A stretch of DNA of 7,631 nucleotides from Gemmatimonadaceae bacterium (GTDB lineage: Bacteria > Gemmatimonadota > Gemmatimonadetes > Gemmatimonadales > Gemmatimonadaceae): NCBI GenBank assembly GCA_013361745.1, contig JABFXM010000529.1, positions 1 through 7,631 on the forward strand, read 5' to 3'. Under the pieces are notes generated by a model. That model searched no databases and had not been told where the DNA came from. It saw only the letters and a list, made by a program, of their open reading frames with translations. This document shows positions 1 through 7,463 of this stretch, piece after piece (the first letter of the stretch is position 1; every line of letters starts with the position of its first letter). The translations under genes were made by a program, and so were the position numbers.

Positions 1-2504
1 GTATTCTCCCGCGGCTCATCGACGACGAGATCAAGGAATCGTTCATCAACTACTCGATGAGCGTCATCGTCTCGCGCGCCCTTCCGGACGTGCGTGACGG
101 GTTGAAGCCGGTGCACCGGCGCGTGCTCTACGCGATGAACGAGCTCGGGCTCGTCCCGGGTCGCCCGTACAAGAAGTCGGCGACGGTCGTCGGCGACGTG
201 CTCGGCAAGTATCACCCGCACGGCGACAGCAGCGTGTACGACGCGCTCGTCCGCATGGTGCAGGACTTCTCGCTGCGCTATCCGCTCGTGGACGGCCAGG
301 GGAACTTCGGCTCGGTGGACGGCGACCCGGCGGCGGCGTACCGCTACACCGAGGCGCGCCTTACCGCGATTGCGATGGAGATGCTGGCGGACATCGACAA
401 GAACACCGTCGACTACGCACCGAACTTCGACGACCGCCTCGAGGAGCCGACGGTGCTCCCCGCCGCGCTGCCGAACCTGCTCGTCAACGGATCGAGCGGG
501 ATCGCGGTCGGGATGGCGACGAACATCCCGCCGCACAACCTGCGGGAGATCGTCAACGCGACGATCGCGCTGATCGACAACCCCGAGGCGACGCTCGGCG
601 ACCTGCGGAAGATCGTGAAGGGTCCCGACTTCCCGACTGGCGGCTTCATCTACGGGCGCCAGGGGATCAAGGATTACCAGGAGACGGGACGCGGCCGCAT
701 CGTGATGCGTGCGCGGGCGGTGATCGAGGAGAAGGAGTCCTCGAGCAAGTCGCAGATCGTCATCACCGAGATCCCGTACCAGGTCAACAAGGCGAAGCTC
801 GTCGAGAACATTGCGGAGCTGGTGCGTGACAAGAAGCTCGAGGGGATCTCCGACCTGCGCGACGAGTCGGATCGTGAGGGCATGCGCGTGGTGATCGAGC
901 TGAAGCGCGACGCGATCCCGCGGGTGGTGCTGAACCAGCTGTACAAGCACACCGCGATGCAGTCGACGTTCGGGGTCATCATGCTCGCGCTGGTGCCCGA
1001 CGCGACGACGCGCCGCCTCGTCCCGAAGATCATGGGGATGAAGGAGGCGCTCGAGCACTACATCGCGCACCGCCACGAGGTGATCGTCCGCCGGGCGCAG
1101 TTCGAGCTCGACAAGCTGCTCGAGCGCGAGCACATCCTCGAGGGCCTCAAGATCGCCGTCGACAACATCGACGCGGTCATCAAGGTCATCCGCGCGGCGG
1201 AGGACACGCCGACCGCGAGCACGCAGCTGCAGCGTCGCTTCAAGCTCTCCGAGCGGCAGGCCGAAGCGATCCTCAACATGCGCCTCGCGAAGCTCACCGG
1301 TCTCGAGATCGAGAAGCTGGAGCAGGAGCTGAAGGAGGTCCGCGCGACGATCGCCGGGCTGCGCGAGCTGCTCGGCAGCAAGCCGAAGCGGATGGCGCTG
1401 ATGAAGGAGGAGCTGAACACCATCGTCGAGAAGTTCGGCGACAAGCGCCGCACGGAGATCACCAGCGACGAGGGCGAGTTCACGATCGAGGACCTGATCG
1501 CCGAGGAGGACATGGTCGTGACCATCTCCCACTCGGGCTACATCAAGCGCACCTCGACGAGCACCTACAAGCGGCAGCGGCGCGGCGGGCGCGGGAACAA
1601 CGGAGCGGGGCTCAAGGACGAGGATTTCATCGAGCACCTCTTCATCGCCAGCACGCACGACTACCTGCTCGTCTTCACCGACGACGGGCGCTGCTTCTGG
1701 CTCAAGGTGCACGAGATCCCGCAGGCCGGACGCGCGGCGAAGGGGAAGCCGGTGGTCAACCTGATCAACGTCACCCCGGACACGCTGATCAAGGCCATCG
1801 TCCCAGTGCGCGAGTTCAGCGAGACGCAGTTCCTCCTCTTCGCGACGAAGGGCGGCACGGTGAAGAAGACCGCGCTCTCCGAGTACGCGAACCCGCGCAG
1901 CACCGGGATCAAGGCGGTGAAGGTCGAGAAGGACGACGAGCTGATGGACGTGCAGATCACGAGCGGCACGAACGACATCGTGCTGGCGACGAAGCACGGC
2001 CTGTCGATCCGCTTCCACGAGAGCGATGTGCGCGAGATGGGTCGCGACACGACCGGGGTGAAGGGGATCGAGCTCGGGATGGAGGACGAGGTGATCGGGA
2101 TGGTGGTGATCAAGCGTGAGGCAAACCTGCTCGTCGTCACCGAGAAGGGGATGGGCAAGTGCTCGCCGATCGACGAGTACCGCGTGCAGAAGCGTGGCGG
2201 GAAGGGGATCATCACCGTCAATCGCACGGTGAAGACCGGGAACGCGGTGTCGATCAAGGAAGTGCTCCCCGAGGACGAGCTGATGCTGATCACCGAGCAC
2301 GGCGTCGTGATCCGGATGCCGGTGAAGGGGATCCGCGTCGCGGGACGGAACACGCAGGGCGTGAAGCTCGTGAACCTCGACGAGCAGGACGTGGTGGTGG
2401 ACGTCGCGCGGATGGTGCCGGACGACGACGAGGGCGTGGAGGTCGGCGCCGACGTCGAGGGTGGGGATGGCAGCGGGGACGAGGGGGACGGGGACGAGGA
2501 GTAG
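1..2504 (+). CDS. gyrA: DNA gyrase subunit A (5' end cut by window edge)
   Basis: This is the breakage-reunion and DNA-wrapping subunit of gyrase, the cytoplasmic ATP-dependent enzyme that introduces negative supercoils. The reading frame is open from position 3, 18 codons before the ATG at 57. That ATG is internal: it corresponds to Met26 of E. coli GyrA, so only about 7 residues are missing. Counting from the ATG at 57, the catalytic tyrosine is Tyr97 in RYTE (codon 345-347, E. coli Tyr122). The quinolone-determining motif [10 protein letters not shown] keeps Ser58 and Asp62 (E. coli Ser83 and Asp87), so no classic resistance change is present. The C-terminal beta-pinwheel begins near residue 480 and carries the GyrA box QRRGGRG at 507-513 and a second exact match, QKRGGKG, at 711-717. 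These boxes and the full-length pinwheel favour GyrA over ParC. The protein ends in an acidic, Gly/Asp/Glu-rich tail (about 788-815). No frameshift is seen. Confidence 0.97.
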   Translation, partial: ILPRLIDDEIKESFINYSMSVIVSRALPDVRDGLKPVHRRVLYAMNELGLVPGRPYKKSATVVGDVLGKYHPHGDSSVYDALVRMVQDFSLRYPLVDGQGNFGSVDGDPAAAYRYTEARLTAIAMEMLADIDKNTVDYAPNFDDRLEEPTVLPAALPNLLVNGSSGIAVGMATNIPPHNLREIVNATIALIDNPEATLGDLRKIVKGPDFPTGGFIYGRQGIKDYQETGRGRIVMRARAVIEEKESSSKSQIVITEIPYQVNKAKLVENIAELVRDKKLEGISDLRDESDREGMRVVIELKRDAIPRVVLNQLYKHTAMQSTFGVIMLALVPDATTRRLVPKIMGMKEALEHYIAHRHEVIVRRAQFELDKLLEREHILEGLKIAVDNIDAVIKVIRAAEDTPTASTQLQRRFKLSERQAEAILNMRLAKLTGLEIEKLEQELKEVRATIAGLRELLGSKPKRMALMKEELNTIVEKFGDKRRTEITSDEGEFTIEDLIAEEDMVVTISHSGYIKRTSTSTYKRQRRGGRGNNGAGLKDEDFIEHLFIASTHDYLLVFTDDGRCFWLKVHEIPQAGRAAKGKPVVNLINVTPDTLIKAIVPVREFSETQFLLFATKGGTVKKTALSEYANPRSTGIKAVKVEKDDELMDVQITSGTNDIVLATKHGLSIRFHESDVREMGRDTTGVKGIELGMEDEVIGMVVIKREANLLVVTEKGMGKCSPIDEYRVQKRGGKGIITVNRTVKTGNAVSIKEVLPEDELMLITEHGVVIRMPVKGIRVAGRNTQGVKLVNLDEQDVVVDVARMVPDDDEGVEVGADVEGGDGSGDEGDGDEE

Positions 2505-2533
2505 GCGCTCCGCTCAGTCACCCCGACGCTGAC

Positions 2534-2554
2534 GCGCCGCTGCTGGCTCGGCGC
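2534..2554. terminator. Weak hairpin between convergent gyrA and DUF3072 genes
   Basis: The arms GCGCCG (2534-2539) and CGGCGC (2549-2554) are exact reverse complements separated by a 9-nt loop. The hairpin lies in the 76-nt gap between two converging genes, where a bidirectional terminator would be useful. There is no T-run after it on either strand, so it does not meet the usual definition of an intrinsic terminator. A 6-bp GC stem is also easy to find by chance in DNA this GC-rich. Confidence 0.25.
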
Positions 2555-2580
2555 TGATTGAACAGAAGGCTGGAGCCGTT

Positions 2581-2799
2581 CTACTTTCCGCGCCCCGTCT
2601 TCTCCTGCAGATCGTCGATCTTCTTCGACGCCTCGGCCTTCGTGAGATCGTCGTCCACCTCCTCGCGTGCTTCCTCGGCGAGGGTGTGGAGATAGGAGCG
2701 CTGGGCGCCGGTCATCGGCTCGTCGCCGGTGGTCCACTGGTCGGGATCCTTGATCGTGTTGCTCTGCTCCGCGTCCTGCTGCGTTCTGCGGTCGGTCAT
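2581..2799 (-). CDS. Small DUF3072-family protein (72 aa)
   Basis: The 72-residue product matches what I know of DUF3072: a DPDQWTTGDEPMTGAQRSYL stretch (residues 18-37) followed by a charged helical part with LTKAEASKKIDDLQEKTGRG (52-71). The family's function is not known. The protein is hydrophilic, has no signal peptide or membrane segment, and is probably cytoplasmic. The frame stays open upstream to an ATG at 2907, but the start chosen here (CAT at 2797-2799 on the plus strand) has a GAGGTG ribosome site 6 nt upstream and gives the compact family length; the extra 36 residues look like translated promoter DNA. The gene is convergent with gyrA and divergent from the amidohydrolase gene, so it is probably a single-gene transcript. 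The 'DEPMTGAQ' core resembles the helix-forming segments of other small proteins, but I assign no role. Confidence 0.88.
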   Translation of the reverse strand: MTDRRTQQDAEQSNTIKDPDQWTTGDEPMTGAQRSYLHTLAEEAREEVDDDLTKAEASKKIDDLQEKTGRGK

Positions 2800-2890
2800 G
2801 GTCGCACCTCGGTCGCTGAGTTCCGGGATGGTGAGTAGACTCCCAGAAGAGGCAGAATCCCGTGCCCGAAAATACCCCGAAGATTCGACC
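2800..2890. promoter_or_regulatory. Divergent promoter region with short inverted repeats
   Basis: This 91-nt gap separates the start codons of the minus-strand DUF3072 gene and the plus-strand amidohydrolase gene, so it must hold or overlap the promoters of both unless transcription starts within a coding region. It contains an A/T-rich patch (AAAATA at 2869-2874) in otherwise GC-rich DNA. A 6-bp inverted repeat, CGGGAT (2824-2829) and ATCCCG (2857-2862), encloses a tighter dyad, GAGT-AG-ACTC (2833-2842). I cannot identify convincing -35/-10 pairs. The repeats could be an operator or chance. Confidence 0.45.
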
Positions 2891-4099
2891 ATGACTCGTT
2901 TCACCACCGTCGTGCTTGGCGTCGCGCTGCTCGCTGCGACGCGAGCAAGCGCTCAGCAGTCGTCAGCGTCCGCCCCCTCGGGACCGGTACAGATCAAAGC
3001 GGGAGAGGAGTGCCCGCCGGGCATGACGGAGATCCGGCCGCGGCTCTGTCAGGCGCCGGAGCTGCCGCCGCCGAGCATCCTCGACTACCGGCCGCGGTCG
3101 ACGCTGGTGACGACGGAGCACAAGGTGCCGCGCGCGAAGTATCCGGCGATCGACTTCCACGGCCACCCGAGCGGGAGCTGGCTCGAATCGGGCGACAGCC
3201 TCGCGCGGTTAGGCGGCGCGCTCGACGGGATCAACGTTCGCGTCATGGTGGTGGCGAACGACATGTCGGGGGACGCGGTGCGGCGCAGCGCCGCGGCGAT
3301 CCGCGCGTCCGGTGCAATGAAGGACCGCGTCCGCATCCTCGCGGGAATCGACTTTCACGACGTCGGGCCGGGGTGGGCGGAGAAGGCGATCGCGCAGCTC
3401 GAGGCGGACGTCGCCGCGGGCGCGGTCGGCGTCGGCGAGATCGGCAAGGAGCTCGGGTTGTCGATCCGGAAGGCGGACGGGACACGGCTCCGCATCGACG
3501 ACCCTGCGCTGGATCCCGTGTGGGCGGCGTGCGCGCGACTCAGGCTCCCGGTGTTCATCCACACCGCCGATCCCGAGGAGTTCTGGCAGCCGATCGACTA
3601 CCACAACGAGCGCTGGCTGGAGCTCGCGCTCTTTCCGCGGCGCCGCTATCCGCCGGAGCAGTTCCCGAGCTTCGAGGAGCTGATGACGGAGCGCGACAAC
3701 ATGCTGCGCCGTAACCCGAAGACGACCTTCGTCATCGCGCACATGGGGTGGCACGCGAACGACCTGCCCCGGCTCGCGAAGCTCCTCGACCTGCCCAACG
3801 AGTACACCGAGGTGGGCGCGGTGCTCTACGACATCGGACGCCAGCCGCGGGCGGCGCACGACTTCTTCGTCCGCTACCAGGATCGCATCCTCTTCGGCAA
3901 GGACTCCTTCCAGCCGGAGGAGTACCCGTACTACTGGCGCGTCTTCGAGACGCGTGACGACTACTTCGACTACTACCGTCCGTACCACGCCTTCTGGAAG
4001 CTCTACGGGATCGAGCTGCCGGACTCGGTACTGAAGAAGGTCTACTACCGGAACGCGCTGCACATCACGCCGGGACTGCCCCAGGCCGGGTGGCCATGA
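2891..4099 (+). CDS. Secreted amidohydrolase-2 family protein
   Basis: A 402-residue predicted metal-dependent hydrolase with a TIM-barrel amidohydrolase (Amidohydro_2, PF04909-like) domain. Residues 1-21 form a signal peptide (Arg3, a hydrophobic stretch, then Ala-Ser-Ala before Gln22), so it should act outside the cytoplasm. After a Pro-rich linker with Cys41 and Cys53, the barrel opens with Asp88-Phe-His90-Gly-His92, the expected DxHxH metal motif. Other likely metal or catalytic residues are His224 (FIHTADP), His284 (IAHMGWH) and Asp338 (LFGKD). GEIGKE at 182-187 sits where related enzymes have a conserved strand end. The ATG at 2891 is preferred over an in-frame ATG at 2729 because it begins exactly at the signal peptide and does not overlap the divergent gene; GAAGA at 2879-2883 is a weak ribosome site. 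The substrate is unknown; family members are hydrolases, lactonases or decarboxylases. It precedes the GH2 gene by 35 nt on the same strand and may be cotranscribed. Confidence 0.9.
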   Translation: MTRFTTVVLGVALLAATRASAQQSSASAPSGPVQIKAGEECPPGMTEIRPRLCQAPELPPPSILDYRPRSTLVTTEHKVPRAKYPAIDFHGHPSGSWLESGDSLARLGGALDGINVRVMVVANDMSGDAVRRSAAAIRASGAMKDRVRILAGIDFHDVGPGWAEKAIAQLEADVAAGAVGVGEIGKELGLSIRKADGTRLRIDDPALDPVWAACARLRLPVFIHTADPEEFWQPIDYHNERWLELALFPRRRYPPEQFPSFEELMTERDNMLRRNPKTTFVIAHMGWHANDLPRLAKLLDLPNEYTEVGAVLYDIGRQPRAAHDFFVRYQDRILFGKDSFQPEEYPYYWRVFETRDDYFDYYRPYHAFWKLYGIELPDSVLKKVYYRNALHITPGLPQAGWP

Positions 4100-4134
4100 G
4101 CCCGGGTGGCGCGCCTCTGGCGTAGCTCTCCCGC

Positions 4135-6015
4135 ATGACCGACGCGACCGCCGTCAACTTCTCCTCGGCGCAGGTTCTCGAGGAGCGATCACCGTACGCA
4201 CCGCCACTCGAGAATCCGCTCCCGCGCGCCGTCACGCGCCGGAACTTCTTCCAGCTGCTCGACGGCGAGTGGAAGTTCGATCTCGACCTGGAAGACCGCG
4301 GCATCCGCGACGGGTGGGCGATCGAGCACGAGTACTCCGACGTCGCCGTCTGGCCGGGTTCCGTCGAAGCACATCTCGCGCGGGCGAAGGTCGAGCAGAA
4401 GGAGAATCAGGAGCAGGCGCCGAGCAGTGCTCCGGCGCGGCCGTGGGAGGACAAGGTCGTCGCGTGGTACGAGCGCGAGTTCTCGCTCCCCGATCGTTCG
4501 GGGTTTCCCGAGTGCTCGATGTTCCAGATCACCTTCGGCGCCTGCGGCTACGAGACACGTGTGTGGCTCAACGGCCACGCGCTGCGGACGATCGAGGACG
4601 AGGAGGTCCACTACGGCGAGTACACGTCGTTCTCGTACGAGCTCCCCGACGCGATCCTGCAGCCGGTGAACCGCCTGACGGTGCGCGTCGAGGACTCGCT
4701 CGACGCCGACCTGCCGCGGGGGAAGCAGGAGTCGAGCATCTACAAGCGCGGCGGGATCTGGTATCAGACGTACACGGGCGCGGTGCGGAGCATCTGGCTC
4801 GAGGTCGTCGAGCGGAACCGGCTGCGCTCGCGGATCGGCGTCGTCGCGACGGTGGAGGATCGCTTCGCACGGTTCAACGTCACGACGCGGATCCACGACC
4901 CGGGGCAGTATACCGTCAGGCTGAGCGTCTTCGATCGCGACAGCGACAGGGCGAGCGCGATCGCGACGTCGGAGTTTCCGCTGCGACTGGAGGCGGGACA
5001 GAAGCAGCAGCGCCTGCCGATGGAGATTCCGGGCGCGGAGCTCTGGTCGCATGCGGAGCCGAACCTCTATCTGCTCGTCGCGGAGCTCGTCGACGGCGAC
5101 GGATACAGCGCGCAGGTGCAGAGCCACTTCGGGCTGCGAAAGGTCGAGTCGCGCGGCTGCTGCTTCTACCTGAACGACGAGCGCCTCTACATCGACGGCA
5201 TCCTCTATCAGCCGGCCGGCGCGACCTACGACGAGATGCGCGCTCACTTCGACGCGATGCAGCGGCTGGGGTGCAACCTGGTGCGCGTGCACATCGCCGG
5301 GATCGACCCGCGCATCTACAATCTCGCGGACGAGATGGGGATGCTGCTCTGGGTCGAGGTGCCGAGCCCGCACCGCTCCAGCCAGCAGAGCCGGGCGAAC
5401 CATCACGCGGAGCTGCTGCGGATGCTCTCGGTGGTCGAGACGCATCCGTCGGTGTGCATCGTCAGCCTCTACAACGAGGACTGGGGCGCGCAGGACATCG
5501 CGACCAATCCCGAGACGCGCCGCTACATCGTCGACACGTACCATTTCCTGCGCGTGAGCTATCCGCAGTTCCTGGTCGTGGACAACGACGGCTGGCATCA
5601 CATCTCGTGGGAGGGGCGGCTCAAGTCGGACCTGCTGACGGTGCATCTCTACACGCCGGATCTCGACCGATGGCGGGAGCTGCTCGACCGGGTGGTCGCC
5701 GGCGAGACGGAGGGCGTGGCGGCCGAGCCGCTGATCGTCGGCGATCCGTTCTTCATGCGCGGGCAGGTGCCGCTCGTCGTCAGCGAGTGGGGCGGGTTCG
5801 GCTTCCAGGATTACGGCGGCCCGAAGGACGCCGCCGAGCGCACGGCGCGGATCCGGGCGTTCAAGAAGGAGCTTCGCGCGCGCGGGTTCGCGGGCGACGT
5901 CTACACCCAGGCGACGGACGTGGAGGACGAGCGAAACGGGTTGATCGACGCGACGACGGGCGAGCTGAAGGTCGCGCCCGGAGTGCTCGACTCCGAGGGG
6001 AGCCAGCCGGCGTGA
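4135..6015 (+). CDS. Glycoside hydrolase family 2 protein
   Basis: A 626-residue predicted exo-glycosidase of the beta-galactosidase/beta-glucuronidase/beta-mannosidase superfamily. Domains in order: an N-terminal jelly-roll sugar-binding domain (about 35-225, including LDGEWKFDLD at 42-51 and VWLNGH at 143-148), an immunoglobulin-like domain (about 226-335) and a TIM barrel (about 345-615). The acid/base is Glu448 in LYNED and the nucleophile is Glu551 in VVSEWGG, both in the expected family contexts; VDNDGWHH (482-489) and the C-terminal QATDVEDERNGLID stretch also fit GH2. There is no signal peptide, so a cytoplasmic location is inferred. A Glu/Gln/Pro/Ala-rich insertion at about 82-104 lies in the sugar-binding domain. 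The start is fixed: an in-frame TAG at 4123-4125 leaves the ATG at 4135 as the first possible start, yet no Shine-Dalgarno sequence precedes it. The stop overlaps the start of the next gene (GTGA). The substrate cannot be read from sequence alone. Confidence 0.92.
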   Translation: MTDATAVNFSSAQVLEERSPYAPPLENPLPRAVTRRNFFQLLDGEWKFDLDLEDRGIRDGWAIEHEYSDVAVWPGSVEAHLARAKVEQKENQEQAPSSAPARPWEDKVVAWYEREFSLPDRSGFPECSMFQITFGACGYETRVWLNGHALRTIEDEEVHYGEYTSFSYELPDAILQPVNRLTVRVEDSLDADLPRGKQESSIYKRGGIWYQTYTGAVRSIWLEVVERNRLRSRIGVVATVEDRFARFNVTTRIHDPGQYTVRLSVFDRDSDRASAIATSEFPLRLEAGQKQQRLPMEIPGAELWSHAEPNLYLLVAELVDGDGYSAQVQSHFGLRKVESRGCCFYLNDERLYIDGILYQPAGATYDEMRAHFDAMQRLGCNLVRVHIAGIDPRIYNLADEMGMLLWVEVPSPHRSSQQSRANHHAELLRMLSVVETHPSVCIVSLYNEDWGAQDIATNPETRRYIVDTYHFLRVSYPQFLVVDNDGWHHISWEGRLKSDLLTVHLYTPDLDRWRELLDRVVAGETEGVAAEPLIVGDPFFMRGQVPLVVSEWGGFGFQDYGGPKDAAERTARIRAFKKELRARGFAGDVYTQATDVEDERNGLIDATTGELKVAPGVLDSEGSQPA

Positions 6016-7436
6016 CGGCGACGCGCAACGCGGCCGCATTCCTCGCGGCGTTGATCGCCTGCCAGCACGGCGTGCCGCGGCTCGGCGCGCGCGACGCCGT
6101 CGGCGCGGTCCCGTCGCACGCGGACGGTACGGTCGCCGATCGCGTGCCCGCCGCACGGTCGCCGCACTGGCCTGACGCGCGCGTCATGGTGAGCGACTAC
6201 CGGATCCAGTACCAGGCCGATTCGGCGACGCGGGCGCGGGAGTACGACTGGGCGGCGGCGCACTTCGACCGCGTGGTGCTCGATCGCGGCGACACGATTT
6301 CCGCGCCGGAGTACCGCCGGCGCAATCCGACCATCGCGATCTACCGCTACGCGTTGCTCTGGACCGTGACACTGCCGGGCGAGGAGAAGCGGGACGAGCC
6401 CGGGGTCTCCTACTACACGGACATGACGCGCTGGTACGCGGCGCGCCCGCGGCTCGTCATCGAGACCGCCTTCCTCCACGACGCGCGTCTGTGCCCGCCG
6501 CCGGCGCCGGTTGCGGCGTCTTGTCGTGTGAAGACGAAGATCTGGACGCAGGAGCGCTGGGTGACGAACCCCGGCGACGCGGGCGCACGCGCGTACCACA
6601 TGGCGCGGCTCGCCGCGCTCGCGGCCGGCGTCGAGGGGATCTTCGTCGACGAGCACGGGTCGGGGGACTTCGCGCCGGTCATGGAGATCCCGCTACGGGA
6701 GTACGCGCGCCACGACGACTACCAGCGCGACGTCGTCGTCCTGCTCGGCGAGGCGCGTCGAGCGTTAGGCGGTGATCGGCGCATCCTCCTCAACACCGCG
6801 GAATGGCACACTCCCTGGGACCGGGCGATGATCGCCGCCGCGGGCGGGACCCACGCCGAGCACATGATCGACGCCACGGGAACTCAGACCGAGGAGCGCT
6901 GGCGATTCCTCGACCGGGTGATCGCCGACGGCGGCATCGTCGACGCGAGCCCGAAGCGCGAGCTCCCCTCCTCGTACACGGCGGGAAACTCCGCCACCCC
7001 CGAGGCGAGACGGGAGCTCTGGCAGGTCGCGAGCTATTACATGCTCGTCTCGGCGCGCGACCCCGGTGCCGTCGCCTTCAACCCGGGGCCGAAGTGGGAC
7101 CGGCCGTACGCCGAGCGATGGATCGCGGGGATCGAGCGCGATCTCGGCGCCCCGGTGGGAGCGCGAACCGTGGGCTACGAGGTGAATGCCCCCACCGGGA
7201 AGGGACGCGCGCGCGTCTGGATGCGGGAGCTCGCCCGCGCGGTGGTGCTGGTGCGTCCGGCGGACGAGGCCGGCGCCGGGGAATTCGGGGACGGAACCGG
7301 GGTGACGATCCCGTTCGTGAAGAACGGGCTCTATCGACCGATGGCGGCGGACGGATCGATCGGGGCACCGCTCGACCGGCTGGTCCTCCGGGCTGGGGAA
7401 GCGGCGGTTCTCCTCAAGCCGAGCGCGGGGAGATAG
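6012..7436 (+). CDS. Putative lipoprotein with glycoside-hydrolase-like domain
   Basis: A 474-residue protein starting at GTG 6012, whose GTGA overlaps the GH2 stop by 4 nt; GAGGGGAG at about 5996-6003 is a good ribosome site, so translation is probably coupled. The frame is open far upstream, but that is a shadow of the GH2 gene. The N-terminus has Arg5, a short hydrophobic run (7-16) and a lipobox, Leu14-Ile-Ala-Cys17, which predicts a lipid-anchored protein exposed in the periplasm or on the surface. The rest looks like a TIM-barrel hydrolase: IFVDEHG (210-216, with Asp213 and Glu214), LLNTAEW (259-265, Glu264) and SYYMLVSARDPGA (341-353), followed from about 395 by a beta-rich C-terminal domain of the kind that caps many glycosidases. 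Cys161 and Cys171 could form a disulfide. The pattern recalls the 'hypothetical glycosyl hydrolase' (GHL15-like) families found near exopolysaccharide genes, but I recognise this only loosely. Catalytic activity is unproven. Confidence 0.82.
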   Translation: MTATRNAAAFLAALIACQHGVPRLGARDAVGAVPSHADGTVADRVPAARSPHWPDARVMVSDYRIQYQADSATRAREYDWAAAHFDRVVLDRGDTISAPEYRRRNPTIAIYRYALLWTVTLPGEEKRDEPGVSYYTDMTRWYAARPRLVIETAFLHDARLCPPPAPVAASCRVKTKIWTQERWVTNPGDAGARAYHMARLAALAAGVEGIFVDEHGSGDFAPVMEIPLREYARHDDYQRDVVVLLGEARRALGGDRRILLNTAEWHTPWDRAMIAAAGGTHAEHMIDATGTQTEERWRFLDRVIADGGIVDASPKRELPSSYTAGNSATPEARRELWQVASYYMLVSARDPGAVAFNPGPKWDRPYAERWIAGIERDLGAPVGARTVGYEVNAPTGKGRARVWMRELARAVVLVRPADEAGAGEFGDGTGVTIPFVKNGLYRPMAADGSIGAPLDRLVLRAGEAAVLLKPSAGR

Positions 7437-7447
7437 GCGGGGCGTAC

Positions 7448-7463
7448 TGGTACCGGACGTGCG
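7448..7463 (+). promoter_or_regulatory. Candidate sigma-54 (-24/-12) promoter upstream of the deacetylase
   Basis: TGGTAC (7448-7453), five bases, then GTGC (7459-7462) resembles the sigma-54 consensus TGGCAC-N5-TTGC. The invariant GG (7449-7450) and GC (7461-7462) have the required spacing of 12 nt from first G to first G. Mismatches are T for C in the -24 box, G for T at the start of the -12 box, and G instead of A/T after it. Transcription would begin near 7474, leaving a leader of about 42 nt. Exosortase-type exopolysaccharide loci are often controlled through the PrsK/PrsR two-component system with sigma-54, which makes the match more credible. It rests on one imperfect site. Confidence 0.35.

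Noticed and set aside
57..59. ATG at 57 as the start of gyrA
   Set aside because: The frame continues upstream with residues typical of the GyrA N-terminus ([12 protein letters not shown] before the Met), so this Met is internal and the gene is cut by the window edge.
1..2504. ParC (topoisomerase IV subunit A) instead of GyrA
   Set aside because: The full-length C-terminal pinwheel and two exact GyrA boxes fit GyrA; ParC has lost or degenerated these.
1661..2737. 358-codon open frame on the minus strand across the gyrA 3' end and the DUF3072 gene
   Set aside because: It is Ser/Thr/Pro/Arg-rich low-complexity sequence opposite a certain gene, and overlaps the DUF3072 gene in another frame.
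2729..2890. Longer N-terminus for the amidohydrolase
   Set aside because: It would overlap the divergent DUF3072 gene and bury the signal peptide in the interior of the protein.
2800..2907. Longer N-terminus for the DUF3072 protein from ATG 2907
   Set aside because: The extra residues do not look like the family, would overlap the amidohydrolase start, and the inner ATG has a good ribosome site.
3209..4063. 284-codon open frame on the minus strand within the amidohydrolase gene
   Set aside because: It is an Arg/Val/Leu-rich antisense shadow without motif or start signal.
4269..6011. Upstream extension of the lipoprotein gene frame
   Set aside because: This part is Arg/Gly/Ala-rich shadow of GH2; the GTG at 6012 has a ribosome site and is followed directly by a lipobox signal peptide.
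4189..6156. 655-codon open frame on the minus strand
   Set aside because: It lies opposite the GH2 gene, is extremely rich in Arg, Ala, Val and Leu, shows no recognisable domain, and is the usual antisense by-product of GC-rich codon use.
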